Position numbers and translations under genes: made by a program. The notes under the pieces are model-generated. The model had not been told where the DNA came from. It did not search any database and was given only the letters and a program-made list of their open reading frames with translations. Shown piece by piece: positions 32,843-41,399 of a DNA stretch of 64,000 nucleotides. The stretch spans positions 1-64,000 of the forward strand of contig DASWIP010000062.1 in assembly GCA_036397635.1 (NCBI GenBank), written 5' to 3'. This DNA comes from DASWIP01 sp036397635. Its GTDB lineage: Bacteria > Actinomycetota > AC-67. Every line of letters begins with the position of its first letter. Position 1 is the stretch's first letter.

Positions 32843-33591
32843 CAGCGCAGCGCCTCCAGCCAGAACGGCAGGTCGTCTGGGTGCACGCCGAGGCTGACGC
32901 CGCGCTCGCGCAGCTCCGCCGGCGTCCCGTCGAACATCACCCGTCCCTTCAGCACGATCACGCGATCCAGCTCGTCGGCGACCGCGCTCAGCTCGTGCGA
33001 GACCAACAGGACCGCCGCGCCGTGGTCCCGCACCGCGCGCACGAGCACCTCGCGGAACTGACGCTGCGACTCAGCGTCCACGCCGGCGACCGGCTCGTCC
33101 AGGATCAGCACGTCCGGCTCGCCGGCGAGCGCCTTGGCGATCAGCACGCGCTGCTGCTGTCCGCCCGACAGCTCGCGCACACGCCGGGCTGCCATGTCGG
33201 TCAATCCGACCGAGGCGATCGCCTCGTTGACCGCCGTCCGGTCGCGCGCGCCGCCGCGACGCCACCACCCGCGCCGCGGGAGCCGGCCGGCGCCGACCAC
33301 CTCGCGAACCGTCGCCGGCAGATCCGGCTGCATGCGCGCGCGCTGCGGCACGTAGCCGACACGCCAGCGCTGCTGGGCTTGCGCCGGATGCTGCCCGAGC
33401 AGCTCGGCCTCCCCCTCCGTCGCCTGCAGCGTCCCGAGGAGCACGCGCAGCAACGTGGACTTGCCGGAGCCGTTCGGGCCGACCAGCGCGACGAACTCGC
33501 CGGCGTGAACCTCGAACGACACGTCGGTCAGGACCAGCCCGTTGCCGTACGTGAACGACAGATGGCGCGCGGCGAGCAGCGCGTCGGTCAC
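32842..33591 (-). CDS. znuC: Metal ABC transporter ATP-binding protein (second system)
   Basis: 249 residues from GTG 33591: Walker A GPNGSGKST (38-46), signature LSGGQQQR (141-148), Walker B VLILDEPV (161-168) and H-loop in LVSHELSA. Upstream in-frame codons to 33741 are Arg/Ser/Thr-rich shadow sequence antisense to nothing conserved, so I reject the longer start. The GTG sits in a duplicated stop/start junction with the znuA-type gene (33585-33634), leaving a 9-codon ORF between the two genes. Its 3' end meets the permease start. Confidence 0.88.
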   Translation of the reverse strand: MTDALLAARHLSFTYGNGLVLTDVSFEVHAGEFVALVGPNGSGKSTLLRVLLGTLQATEGEAELLGQHPAQAQQRWRVGYVPQRARMQPDLPATVREVVGAGRLPRRGWWRRGGARDRTAVNEAIASVGLTDMAARRVRELSGGQQQRVLIAKALAGEPDVLILDEPVAGVDAESQRQFREVLVRAVRDHGAAVLLVSHELSAVADELDRVIVLKGRVMFDGTPAELRERGVSLGVHPDDLPFWLEALR

Positions 33592-33634
33592 GCCTCGCAC
33601 CCCAGCGCGGCGGTCACGCCTCGCACCCCAGCGC
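33585..33634. repeat. 24-bp direct repeat duplicating the znuA2 stop/znuC2 start junction
   Basis: Copies at 33585-33608 and 33611-33634 (period 26; cggtcacgcctcgcacccca at the start of each). Each copy carries, on the minus strand, GAGGCGTGACCG: the TGA that ends the binding protein and the GTG that starts the ATPase, overlapping as GTGA. The unused pair is left as an internal copy. Confidence 0.9.
33588..33617 (-). other. 9-codon relay ORF between znuA2 and znuC2
   Basis: GTG 33617 overlaps the binding-protein stop (TGA 33616-33614). It reads MTAALGCEA, then TGA (33590-33588), which overlaps GTG 33591 of the ATPase. The 26-bp duplication is not a multiple of three, and that is exactly what keeps the frame closed at the next junction. 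It would let one ribosome pass from gene to gene by termination-reinitiation. Translation is inferred. Confidence 0.45.
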
Positions 33635-34474
33635 CTCGGCGAGCTTGCGCAGGTTCTCGCGCATGATTGAGTCGTAGCCGCCGGCGGCGCGCTGCTGGTC
33701 GTCCGGGTTCTCGATCGGATCGAGCACCTGCACCTCGACACCGGCCTCGCGCGCGAGTGTCTCGGCGACCCGGCGCGGCACCAGCTCCTCGGCGAAGACG
33801 ACCGTGATGCCCTCGGCGCGCACGATGTCGCGCAGTTCCTCCAGGCGCGCGGCGGTCGGCTCGTTCTCGGGCGAGATCCCGGCGATCGAATGCTGGGTCA
33901 GCCCGTAGCGGGACGCGAGCAGCCCGAACGCGTCGTGCGAGGTGACGAAGGTCTTGCGCTCGCACTGCAGCAGCGCGGCGGCGTACGCCTCGTTCAACTC
34001 GTCCAGATCGGCGGTCACGACCGCGAGCGCGTCCATGTATGCCTGCTCGTTCGGCGGGTCGATCTCGGCGAGGCGGCGCGCGATCAGGTCGGCGACGTGG
34101 CGCATGAGCACGGGATCCAGCCAGATGTGCGGATCCTCACCCGCGCGCGTCGCCTCGAGCAGGTCGAGCGAAGTCTCGGCCGGGACGGCATCGGCGACGG
34201 CAGGCTGGAACACGGCGCCGAGGTGCAGCACCAGATCGGCCCCTTCGATGGTCGCGATATCGTTGGAGGTCAGCTCGACATCGTGCGGCTCCACGCCCGG
34301 CGGGACGAGTTCGCTCACCTGCACGTGGTCACCGCCGATCTGCCGCGCGATCTCGGCCAGCGGGTAGATGCCGGCCACGACCTCGACTCCCCGGCCGGGC
34401 TGCTGCGCATCGCTTCCGCCGCAGGCCCCGAGCAGCGCCGCCAGCCCAACCCCCATCGCCACGATCCTTGTCAT
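33614..34474 (-). CDS. znuA: Zinc-type metal-binding lipoprotein of ABC importer (second system)
   Basis: 286-residue cluster A-I binding protein; lipobox LLGAC (Cys18). Visible ligands are His64 (VEPHDVEL), His116 (EDPHIWLD), His180 (VTSHDAFG) and an acidic site near Asp252 (VLDPIENP). Three His plus Asp is the zinc-type set, as in the first system. No long His-rich loop is present. A Zur-like box lies 22 bp upstream of ATG 34474. It leads the operon before ATPase and permease. Confidence 0.87.
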   Translation of the reverse strand: MTRIVAMGVGLAALLGACGGSDAQQPGRGVEVVAGIYPLAEIARQIGGDHVQVSELVPPGVEPHDVELTSNDIATIEGADLVLHLGAVFQPAVADAVPAETSLDLLEATRAGEDPHIWLDPVLMRHVADLIARRLAEIDPPNEQAYMDALAVVTADLDELNEAYAAALLQCERKTFVTSHDAFGLLASRYGLTQHSIAGISPENEPTAARLEELRDIVRAEGITVVFAEELVPRRVAETLAREAGVEVQVLDPIENPDDQQRAAGGYDSIMRENLRKLAEALGCEA

Positions 34475-34495
34475 CCTCGTCCCCGCCCCTAGTAA

Positions 34496-34510
34496 TAAGA
34501 ATCATCCTCA
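34496..34510. promoter_or_regulatory. Zur-like operator upstream of the second zinc operon
   Basis: TAAGAATCATCCTCA matches the actinobacterial Zur-type 15-mer TGAAAATCATTTTCA at 11 of 15 positions and is itself an imperfect palindrome. It sits 22 bp before ATG 34474 in an A/T-rich patch. The neighbouring Fur paralog at 35775-36209 is a likely binder. Confidence 0.65.
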
Positions 34511-34558
34511 ATACTACCCCCGGCTGCTCCGGCCGACAAAACGAGGCCGAGGGGGGGG

Positions 34559-34589
34559 CATGGATCGTAAGTCTGACTTACAATCCATG
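34559..34589. promoter_or_regulatory. 31-bp near-perfect palindrome at the DUF4143-type ATPase start
   Basis: The outer arms CATGGAT/ATCCATG and inner arms GTAAGTC/GACTTAC pair around one central base, with only one mismatched pair. It ends 2 nt before ATG 34592 and includes an in-frame-shifted ATG (34587). A repressor site that covers the ribosome entry region, or an RNA hairpin that hides it, are both possible. Confidence 0.7.
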
Positions 34590-34591
34590 CC

Positions 34592-35758
34592 ATGGCCATC
34601 CGGAGGAACCTCGCTCCGACCCTGAAGGAGCTCGCGCGGAGCTACCCCGTCGTCACCGTCACCGGCCCTCGGCAATCGGGTAAGACCACACTCGCGCGCA
34701 TGTCGTTCAGGCACCACGCCTACGTCTCCCTGGAACCACTGGACACGAGAAGCTATGCGAGGGAAGACCCTCGCGGTTTCCTCGCCGAGTACAAGAGCGG
34801 CGCCGTGATCGACGAGGTCCAGAACGCGCCCGAGATCCTTTCGTACCTGCAACAAGTAGTGGACGAAGATCCAACACCCGGCCGCTGGATCCTCACGGGC
34901 TCACAGCACTTCGGCTTGCTGCAGTCCGTGACACAGTCCTTGGCCGGGCGAACCGGCGTGCTCCATCTCCTGCCGCTCAGCTTCGATGAGGTCCGCCGCT
35001 TCGACGATCCACCGACGGATCTCCTGACGACGCTGTGGATTGGTGGCTATCCGCGCATCCACGACCAGCGGCTCAACGCCGCCAGGTGGCTGACCGACTA
35101 CGTCACCACGTACGTGCAGCGGGATGTTCGGCAGATACTCAACGTCGGTGACCTCGAGGCGTTTACAACATTCGTGCGGTTGTCCGCCGGTCGGACCGCG
35201 ACGGAACTCAACCTGTCGGCACTCGGCTCTGACGCCGGAGTGAGCCACAACACGGCGCGAGCGTGGCTGTCGGCTCTGGAAGCCAGCTTCATCTTCTTCC
35301 GTGTTCCGCCCTGGCGACGGAGTCATCGGAAACAGTTGATCAAAGCGCCCAAGATCCACTTCTTCGACTCCGGCCTGGTTTGCTCCCTGCTCGGCATCAC
35401 CCAGCCCGAGCAGCTACGCCACCATCCACTGCGCGGTCAGGTCTTCGAGTCGTGGGTCGCCTCTGAGGTCCACAAGCATCGGACCCATCGCGGCTATCCA
35501 CCCGCCCTCTCTCACTACCGAGACTCGAAGGGGCTCGAGGTGGATCTAGTGCTGGAAGGCGCCCAGGGACTCAGCGCGATCGAAGCGAAGTCGGGCTCAA
35601 CACTCGCGACCGACGCCACGACACCGTTGCAACGCTTCGCATCCGCTGCGTCTGATCCCATCACCGGTTTCGTCGTTCACGGGGGCGAGGAACGGCGGCG
35701 GATCCACGGCGTCGATGCCCTGCCGTGGAGTCAGATCCAGCGACAAGATTGGCGTTGA
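34592..35758 (+). CDS. AAA+ ATPase of the DUF4143 (COG1373) type
   Basis: 388 residues. An AAA+ N-terminal part has Walker A GPRQSGKTT (25-33), Walker B AVIDEVQNAPE (71-81) and a sensor-like LTGSQHF (101-107). A middle winged-helix-like region (VGDLEAFTTFVRLSAGRTATELNLSALG) precedes a C-terminal DUF4143 domain (HFFDSGLVCSLLG, GQVFESWVASE, and a PD-(D/E)XK-like EVDLVLE...AIEAKSG). This family is widespread and often transferred singly; its function is unknown. It sits alone between two minus-strand metal genes, and its start abuts a 31-bp palindrome. Confidence 0.85.
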   Translation: MAIRRNLAPTLKELARSYPVVTVTGPRQSGKTTLARMSFRHHAYVSLEPLDTRSYAREDPRGFLAEYKSGAVIDEVQNAPEILSYLQQVVDEDPTPGRWILTGSQHFGLLQSVTQSLAGRTGVLHLLPLSFDEVRRFDDPPTDLLTTLWIGGYPRIHDQRLNAARWLTDYVTTYVQRDVRQILNVGDLEAFTTFVRLSAGRTATELNLSALGSDAGVSHNTARAWLSALEASFIFFRVPPWRRSHRKQLIKAPKIHFFDSGLVCSLLGITQPEQLRHHPLRGQVFESWVASEVHKHRTHRGYPPALSHYRDSKGLEVDLVLEGAQGLSAIEAKSGSTLATDATTPLQRFASAASDPITGFVVHGGEERRRIHGVDALPWSQIQRQDWR

Positions 35759-35774
35759 CCACGGCGAGGCCGGC

Positions 35775-36209
35775 TCAGGCGCAGTCTCGGCAGAGGCCGA
35801 CCATGTCGAGGCGGTGGCTGCGCACCGAGAAGCCGGCGCGCGCGGCGATCCGGCCGAGCGCGGCCTCGGCCGAGCGCTCCAGTTGCGGGGTCGCGGTGAA
35901 GTCCTCGACCTTCCCGCAGCTCGAGCAGATCAGGTGGTGATGGTGCTCGGTCAGGTCCTCGACCAGCTCGTAGCGCGCGAACTCGTCGCTGGTGATCACG
36001 CGATGCACGACCTGCGCCTGCTCGAGCAGCGCGAGGTTCCGGTACACCGACGACATCGCCAGATCCTCACCCGCCTCGAGCAGTTCGGGGATGGTCAGGG
36101 GGTGGGGCGCGCCGGCCAGCGCCTCCACCAAGGCACGCCGGTTCCGCGTGTAGCGCTGGCCGGCGCGCCGCAAGCGCGACGCGACGACATCGTGGAACTC
36201 GCTCGCCAT
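35775..36209 (-). CDS. zur: Fur-family metalloregulator (Zur-like)
   Basis: 144 residues. Winged helix with recognition pattern AMSSVYRNLALLE (51-63). Zinc cysteine pairs are CSSC (95/98) and CRDC (140/143), with HHHH (89-92) as metal-site His cluster. It lies at the end of the run pstSCAB-phoU-LOG-arsC on the minus strand, 28 bp after the arsC stop, and 1.3 kb from the second zinc importer whose promoter carries a Zur-like box. The paralog at 3079 shares the design but not the box. Zinc specificity is inferred from neighbours. Confidence 0.88.
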   Translation of the reverse strand: MASEFHDVVASRLRRAGQRYTRNRRALVEALAGAPHPLTIPELLEAGEDLAMSSVYRNLALLEQAQVVHRVITSDEFARYELVEDLTEHHHHLICSSCGKVEDFTATPQLERSAEAALGRIAARAGFSVRSHRLDMVGLCRDCA

Positions 36210-36237
36210 ACCCGCAGAGCCTACCAGGGAATGAGAA

Positions 36238-36648
36238 TCACTGAGAACGCACGAGCTGCTCGAGCAGCTGTTCCACCCGCGCGCGCACCTGGTCGCGGAT
36301 CTCGCGCACGCGCTCGGGCGGCTGACCCTTGGGGTCCGGTAAGCCCCAGTCCTCGGTGTTCGCGTACAGGATCGCCGGACATGCGCCCGAGTCCACCGCG
36401 CATCCCATCGTGATCACCCGCTGCGCCGATCGCACCAGATCATCGTCGAGCAGCGCGCCGCGGTGCCCCGAGACGTCGATCCCCGCCTCGCGCATGACCT
36501 CGACGACCTCGGGATGAGGAGACGCTTGCGGTTCCGTCCCGGCGCTCAGCGCCTCGACGCCTCCATCGGAGAGCGCATTGAAGAAAGCCTCGGCCATCAC
36601 GCTGCGCCCCCCGTTGTGGACGCAGACGAACAGCACTCTGGTGGTCAT
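36238..36648 (-). CDS. arsC: Arsenate reductase, low-molecular-weight phosphatase type
   Basis: 136 residues of the LMW protein-tyrosine-phosphatase fold. The P-loop is CVHNGGRS (Cys9; more usual CVHNAGRS). Two further cysteines, Cys83 and Cys90 in MGCAVDSGAC, keep the spacing of the pI258-type ArsC triad (10/82/89), which argues for arsenate reduction rather than plain phosphatase activity. The start overlaps the LOG-family stop by 4 nt. Position in a Pst operon is telling: Pst takes up arsenate as a phosphate mimic, and this enzyme would begin its removal. No arsenite efflux gene is in view. Confidence 0.85.
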   Translation of the reverse strand: MTTRVLFVCVHNGGRSVMAEAFFNALSDGGVEALSAGTEPQASPHPEVVEVMREAGIDVSGHRGALLDDDLVRSAQRVITMGCAVDSGACPAILYANTEDWGLPDPKGQPPERVREIRDQVRARVEQLLEQLVRSQ

Positions 36649-37700
36649 GCGATTTCATTGAGCCGGTCGATGAGCCGACGCAGCCGCCCGGTGCGCGCGC
36701 GGTCGAACTGCAAGGCAACGCGGGCGAGCTCGGGGACGTCGTTGTCGCGGATCTCCGCCGGCGACGGTTCCACGATCGTCAGCGGCTGCAACAGGATGTC
36801 GGCGAACTCTTCGTTCAGCGCTGCGACGGTCGCCTCATCGGGGCCTTTGCGCAGACGAAACACCAGGCTGTCGCCGACGTACCGCTCCGAATGGTAGTTC
36901 CGGTAGAAGGTCGTGATCTCTCGCACGGCCTCGTCGATGTCGTCGGTGACCAGGAACAGCGAGAAGTCGCTCTCGTCGACGAAACCGCGAGCGAGCGACT
37001 GCTCGCGCAGGAACCTCTCGAAGCTTCGCCAGTAGTCTCCGCCGGGCGCGTCCAGCATCACGATCGGATGGATATCGCTCTTGCCCGTCTGCATCAGCGT
37101 GAGCAGCTCGTAGGTCTCGTCCATGGTCCCGAACCCGCCGGGCAACAGAACGAAGGCGTCGGATTCCTTGATGAACATGAGCTTGCGGGTGAAGAAGTAC
37201 TTGAAGTTGATCAGCTTCGGGTCGTCGGCGATCACCGGGTTGGGTTTCGCTTCGAACGGCAGCAGGATGTTGACGCCGATCGAGTGCTCGGTCGTCGCGC
37301 CCTCGTGACCGGCCTCCATGACGCCGGGGCCGGCGCCGGTGACGACCATCCACCCGTGTCTGACGATCGCCTCTGCGAAGGCGCGCGCGGTCTCGTACTC
37401 GGGATGACCTTTCGGCGTGCGCGCCGACCCGAACATGGTCACCTTGTGAACGTCGCGATACGCGGCGAACACGTTGAAAGCGTGGCGCATCTCTTTCAGG
37501 GCCGTGTTCGCGATCTTGCGGTCGAGCCGCGACACGTCCTCGCGCGCGAGCTGGAACAGCGTGGTCAGCGTCTCGAGGACGATCCGCTGGTCGGCAGGTT
37601 CGAGGTGCGAGACGAACTCCAACAACTGGACGTCCAGCTCGGGGTCGCCGGTTGGATGCAACGCTCGCCGGCGCGGCCGGTTGCCCTGGTCGGGTGACAC
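36645..37700 (-). CDS. LOG-family Rossmann-fold protein (TIGR00730 type)
   Basis: 351 residues. The LOG core (about 85-270) has TMFGSARTPKG (88-98), GAGPGVMEAG (122-131) and the signature PGGFGTMDE (187-195). Family members are cytokinin-type nucleoside 5'-monophosphate phosphoribohydrolases; the older 'lysine decarboxylase' name is a misannotation. It is longer than plant-type LOG proteins (about 190-230), with an extra N-terminal helix region and C-terminal tail. It starts one base after the phoU stop and overlaps arsC, so it belongs to the phosphate operon transcript. Substrate untested. Confidence 0.85.
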   Translation of the reverse strand: MSPDQGNRPRRRALHPTGDPELDVQLLEFVSHLEPADQRIVLETLTTLFQLAREDVSRLDRKIANTALKEMRHAFNVFAAYRDVHKVTMFGSARTPKGHPEYETARAFAEAIVRHGWMVVTGAGPGVMEAGHEGATTEHSIGVNILLPFEAKPNPVIADDPKLINFKYFFTRKLMFIKESDAFVLLPGGFGTMDETYELLTLMQTGKSDIHPIVMLDAPGGDYWRSFERFLREQSLARGFVDESDFSLFLVTDDIDEAVREITTFYRNYHSERYVGDSLVFRLRKGPDEATVAALNEEFADILLQPLTIVEPSPAEIRDNDVPELARVALQFDRARTGRLRRLIDRLNEIA

Positions 37701-37701
37701 G

Positions 37702-38418
37702 TCAGGTGAGCCGGTCTTCCAACTCGGGATGCGAGGCGTCGGTGAACTCGGTGAACTCCCCGGTCAGCAGGAACGCGACCTGCTCGGCGATGTCCACGGC
37801 GTGGTCGCCGACGCGCTCGATCTGCCGGGACACGACGTGCATCCGGATCCCCCACTCGAGCATGCGCTTGTCGCCCGCGATCTGCATCACCTCGCTGAGC
37901 ATGTTGCGGTTGAGGCGGTCGATCGGTTCGTCCATCACCGGAAGAGTCTGCGCCAGATCCAGGTCCCTGCGGGCGAAGGCATCCATCGAAGCCTCGATCA
38001 TCTTCAGGGCAATGCTGCCCATCTCTTCGAGGTGCTGGATCACGGTCTGACTGCGAGGCAGGCCGCCGGCGAGCTTGGTGATCTTCGCCAGGTTCACGGC
38101 CATGTCGCCGACGCGCTCGAGGTGCAGGTTGATGTGCAGGATCACCGTCAGCAAACGGAGGTCGCTCGCAACCGGAGTCTGGAGCGCGAACAGCTCGAGG
38201 ATCTTCTCCTCGCACTCGACGTAGAACCGGTCGACGACGTCGTCGCCCGCGATCACCTCATCGCACTGGGCGGTATCTTCCTCGACCAGCGCGCGCATCG
38301 CTTTCGCGAACAGGTCCCGAGACGCGATGCCCATCCTCTGGATGTGCAAGGTGAGATCTTCCAGCTCCTCGTGGAAGTGAACCCTTCCTTGCCGCATCGA
38401 GCCTCCTGCCGCGTTCAT
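37702..38418 (-). CDS. phoU: Phosphate-signalling protein PhoU
   Basis: 238 residues of two helical PhoU repeats. Marks are FHEELEDLTLHIQRMG near the start, a first-half metal/phosphate-site patch EDTAQCDEVIAGDDVVDRFYVECEEKI and a second-half NMLSEVMQIAGDKRMLEWGIRMHVVSRQIERVGDHAVDIAEQV. It transmits the state of the Pst transporter to the PhoR kinase. The ATG used (38418) overlaps the pstB stop (ATGA); an in-frame ATG at 38397 is an alternative. Confidence 0.93.
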   Translation of the reverse strand: MNAAGGSMRQGRVHFHEELEDLTLHIQRMGIASRDLFAKAMRALVEEDTAQCDEVIAGDDVVDRFYVECEEKILELFALQTPVASDLRLLTVILHINLHLERVGDMAVNLAKITKLAGGLPRSQTVIQHLEEMGSIALKMIEASMDAFARRDLDLAQTLPVMDEPIDRLNRNMLSEVMQIAGDKRMLEWGIRMHVVSRQIERVGDHAVDIAEQVAFLLTGEFTEFTDASHPELEDRLT

Positions 38419-39302
38419 CCGAAGCGCCCGGTGATGTACGCCTCCGTCCGCTCATCCCCGGGATTCGTGAAGATCTTCTCGGTTTTATCGTACTCCACCA
38501 GCACGCCGGTTCGCGTGTCCTCCTCCTCGCGCACGTCGGCGGTGAGGAAGGCAGTCATGTCGCTGACGCGCGCGGCCTGCTGCATGTTGTGGGTGACGAT
38601 GATGATCGTGTAATCGGACTGCAGCTCGCGCATCAGGTCCTCGATCTTCGCCGTCGCGATCGGGTCGAGCGCCGAGCACGGCTCGTCCATCAGCACGACG
38701 TCGGGCTGGACGGCGATCGCGCGCGCGATGCAGAGTCGCTGCTGCTGCCCGCCGGACAGAGCGAGTGCCGACTTCTTCAGGTCTTTGCGAACCTCATCCC
38801 ACAGGGCGGCCCGCTTCAGCGCCATTTCGACCCGGTCGTCGATGTCGTCGCTCAGCCCATTTACCTTGAGGCCGAAGGCGATGTTGTCGTAGATCGACTT
38901 CGGGAACGGGTTCGGCTTCTGGAACACCATCCCGATGCGTCGTCGCACCTCGACGGGATCGACGTGCGGCCCGTACATGTCCTCGCCCCTGTAGGTAACG
39001 GTGCCCTCGACCGTCGCCGAAGGGATCAGGTCGTTCATCCGGTTGAAGCAGCGGATGAGCGTGCTCTTCCCGCATCCGCTGGGGCCGATGATCGCGGTGA
39101 TGCGGTTGGCCGCGATGTCCATGCTCACCCCACGAACGGCAAGCACGCTGCCGTACCGCACGGCGAGGTCCTGGGTCCGGAAGACGATGTCGCCCTGCCG
39201 GGAGCGGGCGGGCGGGCCGGAACGGTCAACCTGCACGTCCGGCGTTCGCATCATGTCGTCCCACACCTCTGTCTTGATCTTGATCTGTGTCCCGGGCGTC
39301 AT
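38415..39302 (-). CDS. pstB: Phosphate ABC transporter ATPase
   Basis: 295 residues: Walker A GPSGCGKST (73-81), signature LSGGQQQR, Walker B VVLMDEPCSALDP, all typical of PstB. The N-terminal 40 residues before FRTQDLAVRYG are longer than usual; a later start is possible. It overlaps phoU by 4 nt and is separated from pstA by 132 bp, in which I see no gene. Confidence 0.93.
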   Translation of the reverse strand: MTPGTQIKIKTEVWDDMMRTPDVQVDRSGPPARSRQGDIVFRTQDLAVRYGSVLAVRGVSMDIAANRITAIIGPSGCGKSTLIRCFNRMNDLIPSATVEGTVTYRGEDMYGPHVDPVEVRRRIGMVFQKPNPFPKSIYDNIAFGLKVNGLSDDIDDRVEMALKRAALWDEVRKDLKKSALALSGGQQQRLCIARAIAVQPDVVLMDEPCSALDPIATAKIEDLMRELQSDYTIIIVTHNMQQAARVSDMTAFLTADVREEEDTRTGVLVEYDKTEKIFTNPGDERTEAYITGRFG

Positions 39303-39434
39303 CGGATGATCACGTCCCCTCGTGCCGAGTCACATCGACGGTCTCGGCTTCCATCGGCAAGAGGGCTCCGGACGAGGCCACGATACCGGCTCTCCCGGCT
39401 CCGCGGCACGCCGGGTGCTCCCGACTTCGCGTGG

Positions 39435-40379
39435 CTACCATCGCTGCTCGTACCGGTTGCGGAGCCAGATCGCGAGCGAGTTCATGATCAGTACCAGCAG
39501 CAGCATCACGATGATGCCGGCTGCCGCGAGGTCGTTGAACTCCGCCTGCGGGCGCCGGGCGTAGTTGTAGATCTGCACCGGCAGCACGGAGTAGCCCCCC
39601 TCGAAGAAGCTCGGGTTGAACGTAACGAAGGTGACGGCTCCGATCAGCAGCAGCGGGGCGGCCTCGCCGATGGCACGAGCGACGGACAGGATCACGCCGG
39701 TGAGGATGCCGGGCAGCGCCGCGGGCAACACCTGCCCCCGCGTCGTCTGCCACGTGGTGGCGCCGAGCGCGAGCGATCCTTCTCGGATCGAGGGTGGCAC
39801 CGCACGGATCGCCTCACGCGCCGCGATGATCACGGTGGGCAGGACCAGCAATGCGAGGGTGATCGATGCGGCGGCAGCGACGAACCCGAGGCCGAACGGA
39901 CCGCGCACGATGAACGCCAGCCCGAGGATCCCGAACACGATCGACGGCACGCCGGCGAGGTTCTGGATGTTCAGCTCGATCAGCCGGTTGTACCAACGGC
40001 TCTTGTCCGCGTACTCCTCCAGGTAGACGGCGGCACCGACCCCGATCGGGACGACGAGGACGATCACGCCTCCGATCACGTAGACGGTGCCCAGGATCGC
40101 GGTCCGGAAGCCGGCTCCCGCCGGGTTGATGGTAGATGGGCCGGCCGTGAACAGCGCCGGATTCAGCCGCGAGAAGCCCGAGACGACCGCCCAGATCAGG
40201 ATCGCCGCCAAACCCGCGATGGCGAAGCCGAGCCCGAGGAACAGCAGTGCCTGGAACAGCCCGTTGCGGAAGCGGTCTCGCGGGGAGGCGGTTCCGAACA
40301 CGCTCGCCGTCCCGGCGCGCGCGCCGGCGGTCGCCAGCAGCGCGCGCTGCGTTCGGGGCTCCCTCCGGGCGCGGCCCAC
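39435..40379 (-). CDS. pstA: Phosphate ABC transporter permease
   Basis: 314 residues, about six membrane spans, with the PstA patches GVGAAVYLEEYADKSRW, NLAGVPSIVFGILGLA and the cytoplasmic EAA-type loop AREAIRAVPPSIREGSLALGATTWQT. The N-terminal 30 residues are Arg/Ala-rich. It begins immediately next to the pstC stop (adjacent bases), consistent with joint translation. Confidence 0.92.
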   Translation of the reverse strand: MGRARREPRTQRALLATAGARAGTASVFGTASPRDRFRNGLFQALLFLGLGFAIAGLAAILIWAVVSGFSRLNPALFTAGPSTINPAGAGFRTAILGTVYVIGGVIVLVVPIGVGAAVYLEEYADKSRWYNRLIELNIQNLAGVPSIVFGILGLAFIVRGPFGLGFVAAAASITLALLVLPTVIIAAREAIRAVPPSIREGSLALGATTWQTTRGQVLPAALPGILTGVILSVARAIGEAAPLLLIGAVTFVTFNPSFFEGGYSVLPVQIYNYARRPQAEFNDLAAAGIIVMLLLVLIMNSLAIWLRNRYEQRW

Positions 40380-41339
40380 CTACTCGTACACCTCACGGAA
40401 GCGGCGGACCAACCGGATCGCGACCATGTTCATGGCCAAAGTCATGAGGAAGAGCAACGCCCCGGCGGCGAAGATAGTGTCGTACAGGATGGTCCCGGTC
40501 GGGATGTCTCCCGTCGCCGCCCCGCCGATGTAGGCCGTGATCGTCTGCGCAGGCGCGAACGGATCGAACGTGAGGTCCGGCCGTCCGGCACCCGCCGCGA
40601 TCAGCACGACCATGGTCTCACCGATCGCGCGCGACGTCGCCAGCACGATCGACGCGACGATCCCCGAGATCGCAGCCGGGAACACGACTCTCGTGGACAC
40701 CTTGAGTTTCCCCGCCCCGAGCGCGTACGCGCCCTCTCGGAGGCCACCCGGCACCGCACGCATCGCGTCCTCGGAGATCGAGGCGACGATCGGAACGATC
40801 ATCAACCCGACTGCCACCCCCGCGACGATGACGGTCTGTCGCGGTCCCCAGGTCAGAAACGGGAAGATGGTCTCACCCAGCGGACGCAGGTACCAGAGGG
40901 CGAACAGACCGACGGCCACCGTCGGGATGCCGGCAAGCACCTCCAGCGCGGGCTTCACGATCTTGCGGATCCGCGACGGCGCGTACTCCGACAGGAAGAT
41001 CGCCGACGCCAGCCCAACTGGGATGGCGACGAGCAGCGCGTAGAACACGATCATGAGCGTGCCGACGACGATCGGCAGCACGCCGAAGCTACGCGGCACC
41101 AGCGCAGGCGCCCACAACGTTCCCGTGAGGAACTCCCCGATGGAGATCTCGCGGAAGAACCGGATGGTCGGGAACAGCAGCGAGACGACGATCCCGGTCG
41201 TCACCGCGACCGAGAGGGCGCCACACAGCGCGAGCAGGACCTTGATGACCTTCTCGCCATACCGGGGACTCGCGGCCTCCAGCGTTCGGTGCGGGTTTCC
41301 CGCACCGACACTCGGAGCCGCCATGTCGTCACCTGCCAT
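40380..41339 (-). CDS. pstC: Phosphate ABC transporter permease
   Basis: 319 residues, about six spans, with PstC patches PVGLASAIFLSEYAPSRIRKIVKPALEVLAGIPTVAVGLFALW and EDAMRAVPGGLREGAYALGAGKL (EAA loop), and SRAIGETMVVLIAAG. It pairs with pstA. It starts 60 bp after the pstS stop. Confidence 0.92.
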   Translation of the reverse strand: MAGDDMAAPSVGAGNPHRTLEAASPRYGEKVIKVLLALCGALSVAVTTGIVVSLLFPTIRFFREISIGEFLTGTLWAPALVPRSFGVLPIVVGTLMIVFYALLVAIPVGLASAIFLSEYAPSRIRKIVKPALEVLAGIPTVAVGLFALWYLRPLGETIFPFLTWGPRQTVIVAGVAVGLMIVPIVASISEDAMRAVPGGLREGAYALGAGKLKVSTRVVFPAAISGIVASIVLATSRAIGETMVVLIAAGAGRPDLTFDPFAPAQTITAYIGGAATGDIPTGTILYDTIFAAGALLFLMTLAMNMVAIRLVRRFREVYE

Positions 41340-41399
41340 GGGCGCCGCGATGATATCTCCCGACCTGATTCCGCGTCTCCCTGGGTCCGCCTGGGATGG

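Noticed and set aside
36232..36246. Second Zur box upstream of the Fur paralog at 36209
   Set aside because: Only the left half (TGAGAATCA) matches and it overlaps the arsC stop; the right half does not.
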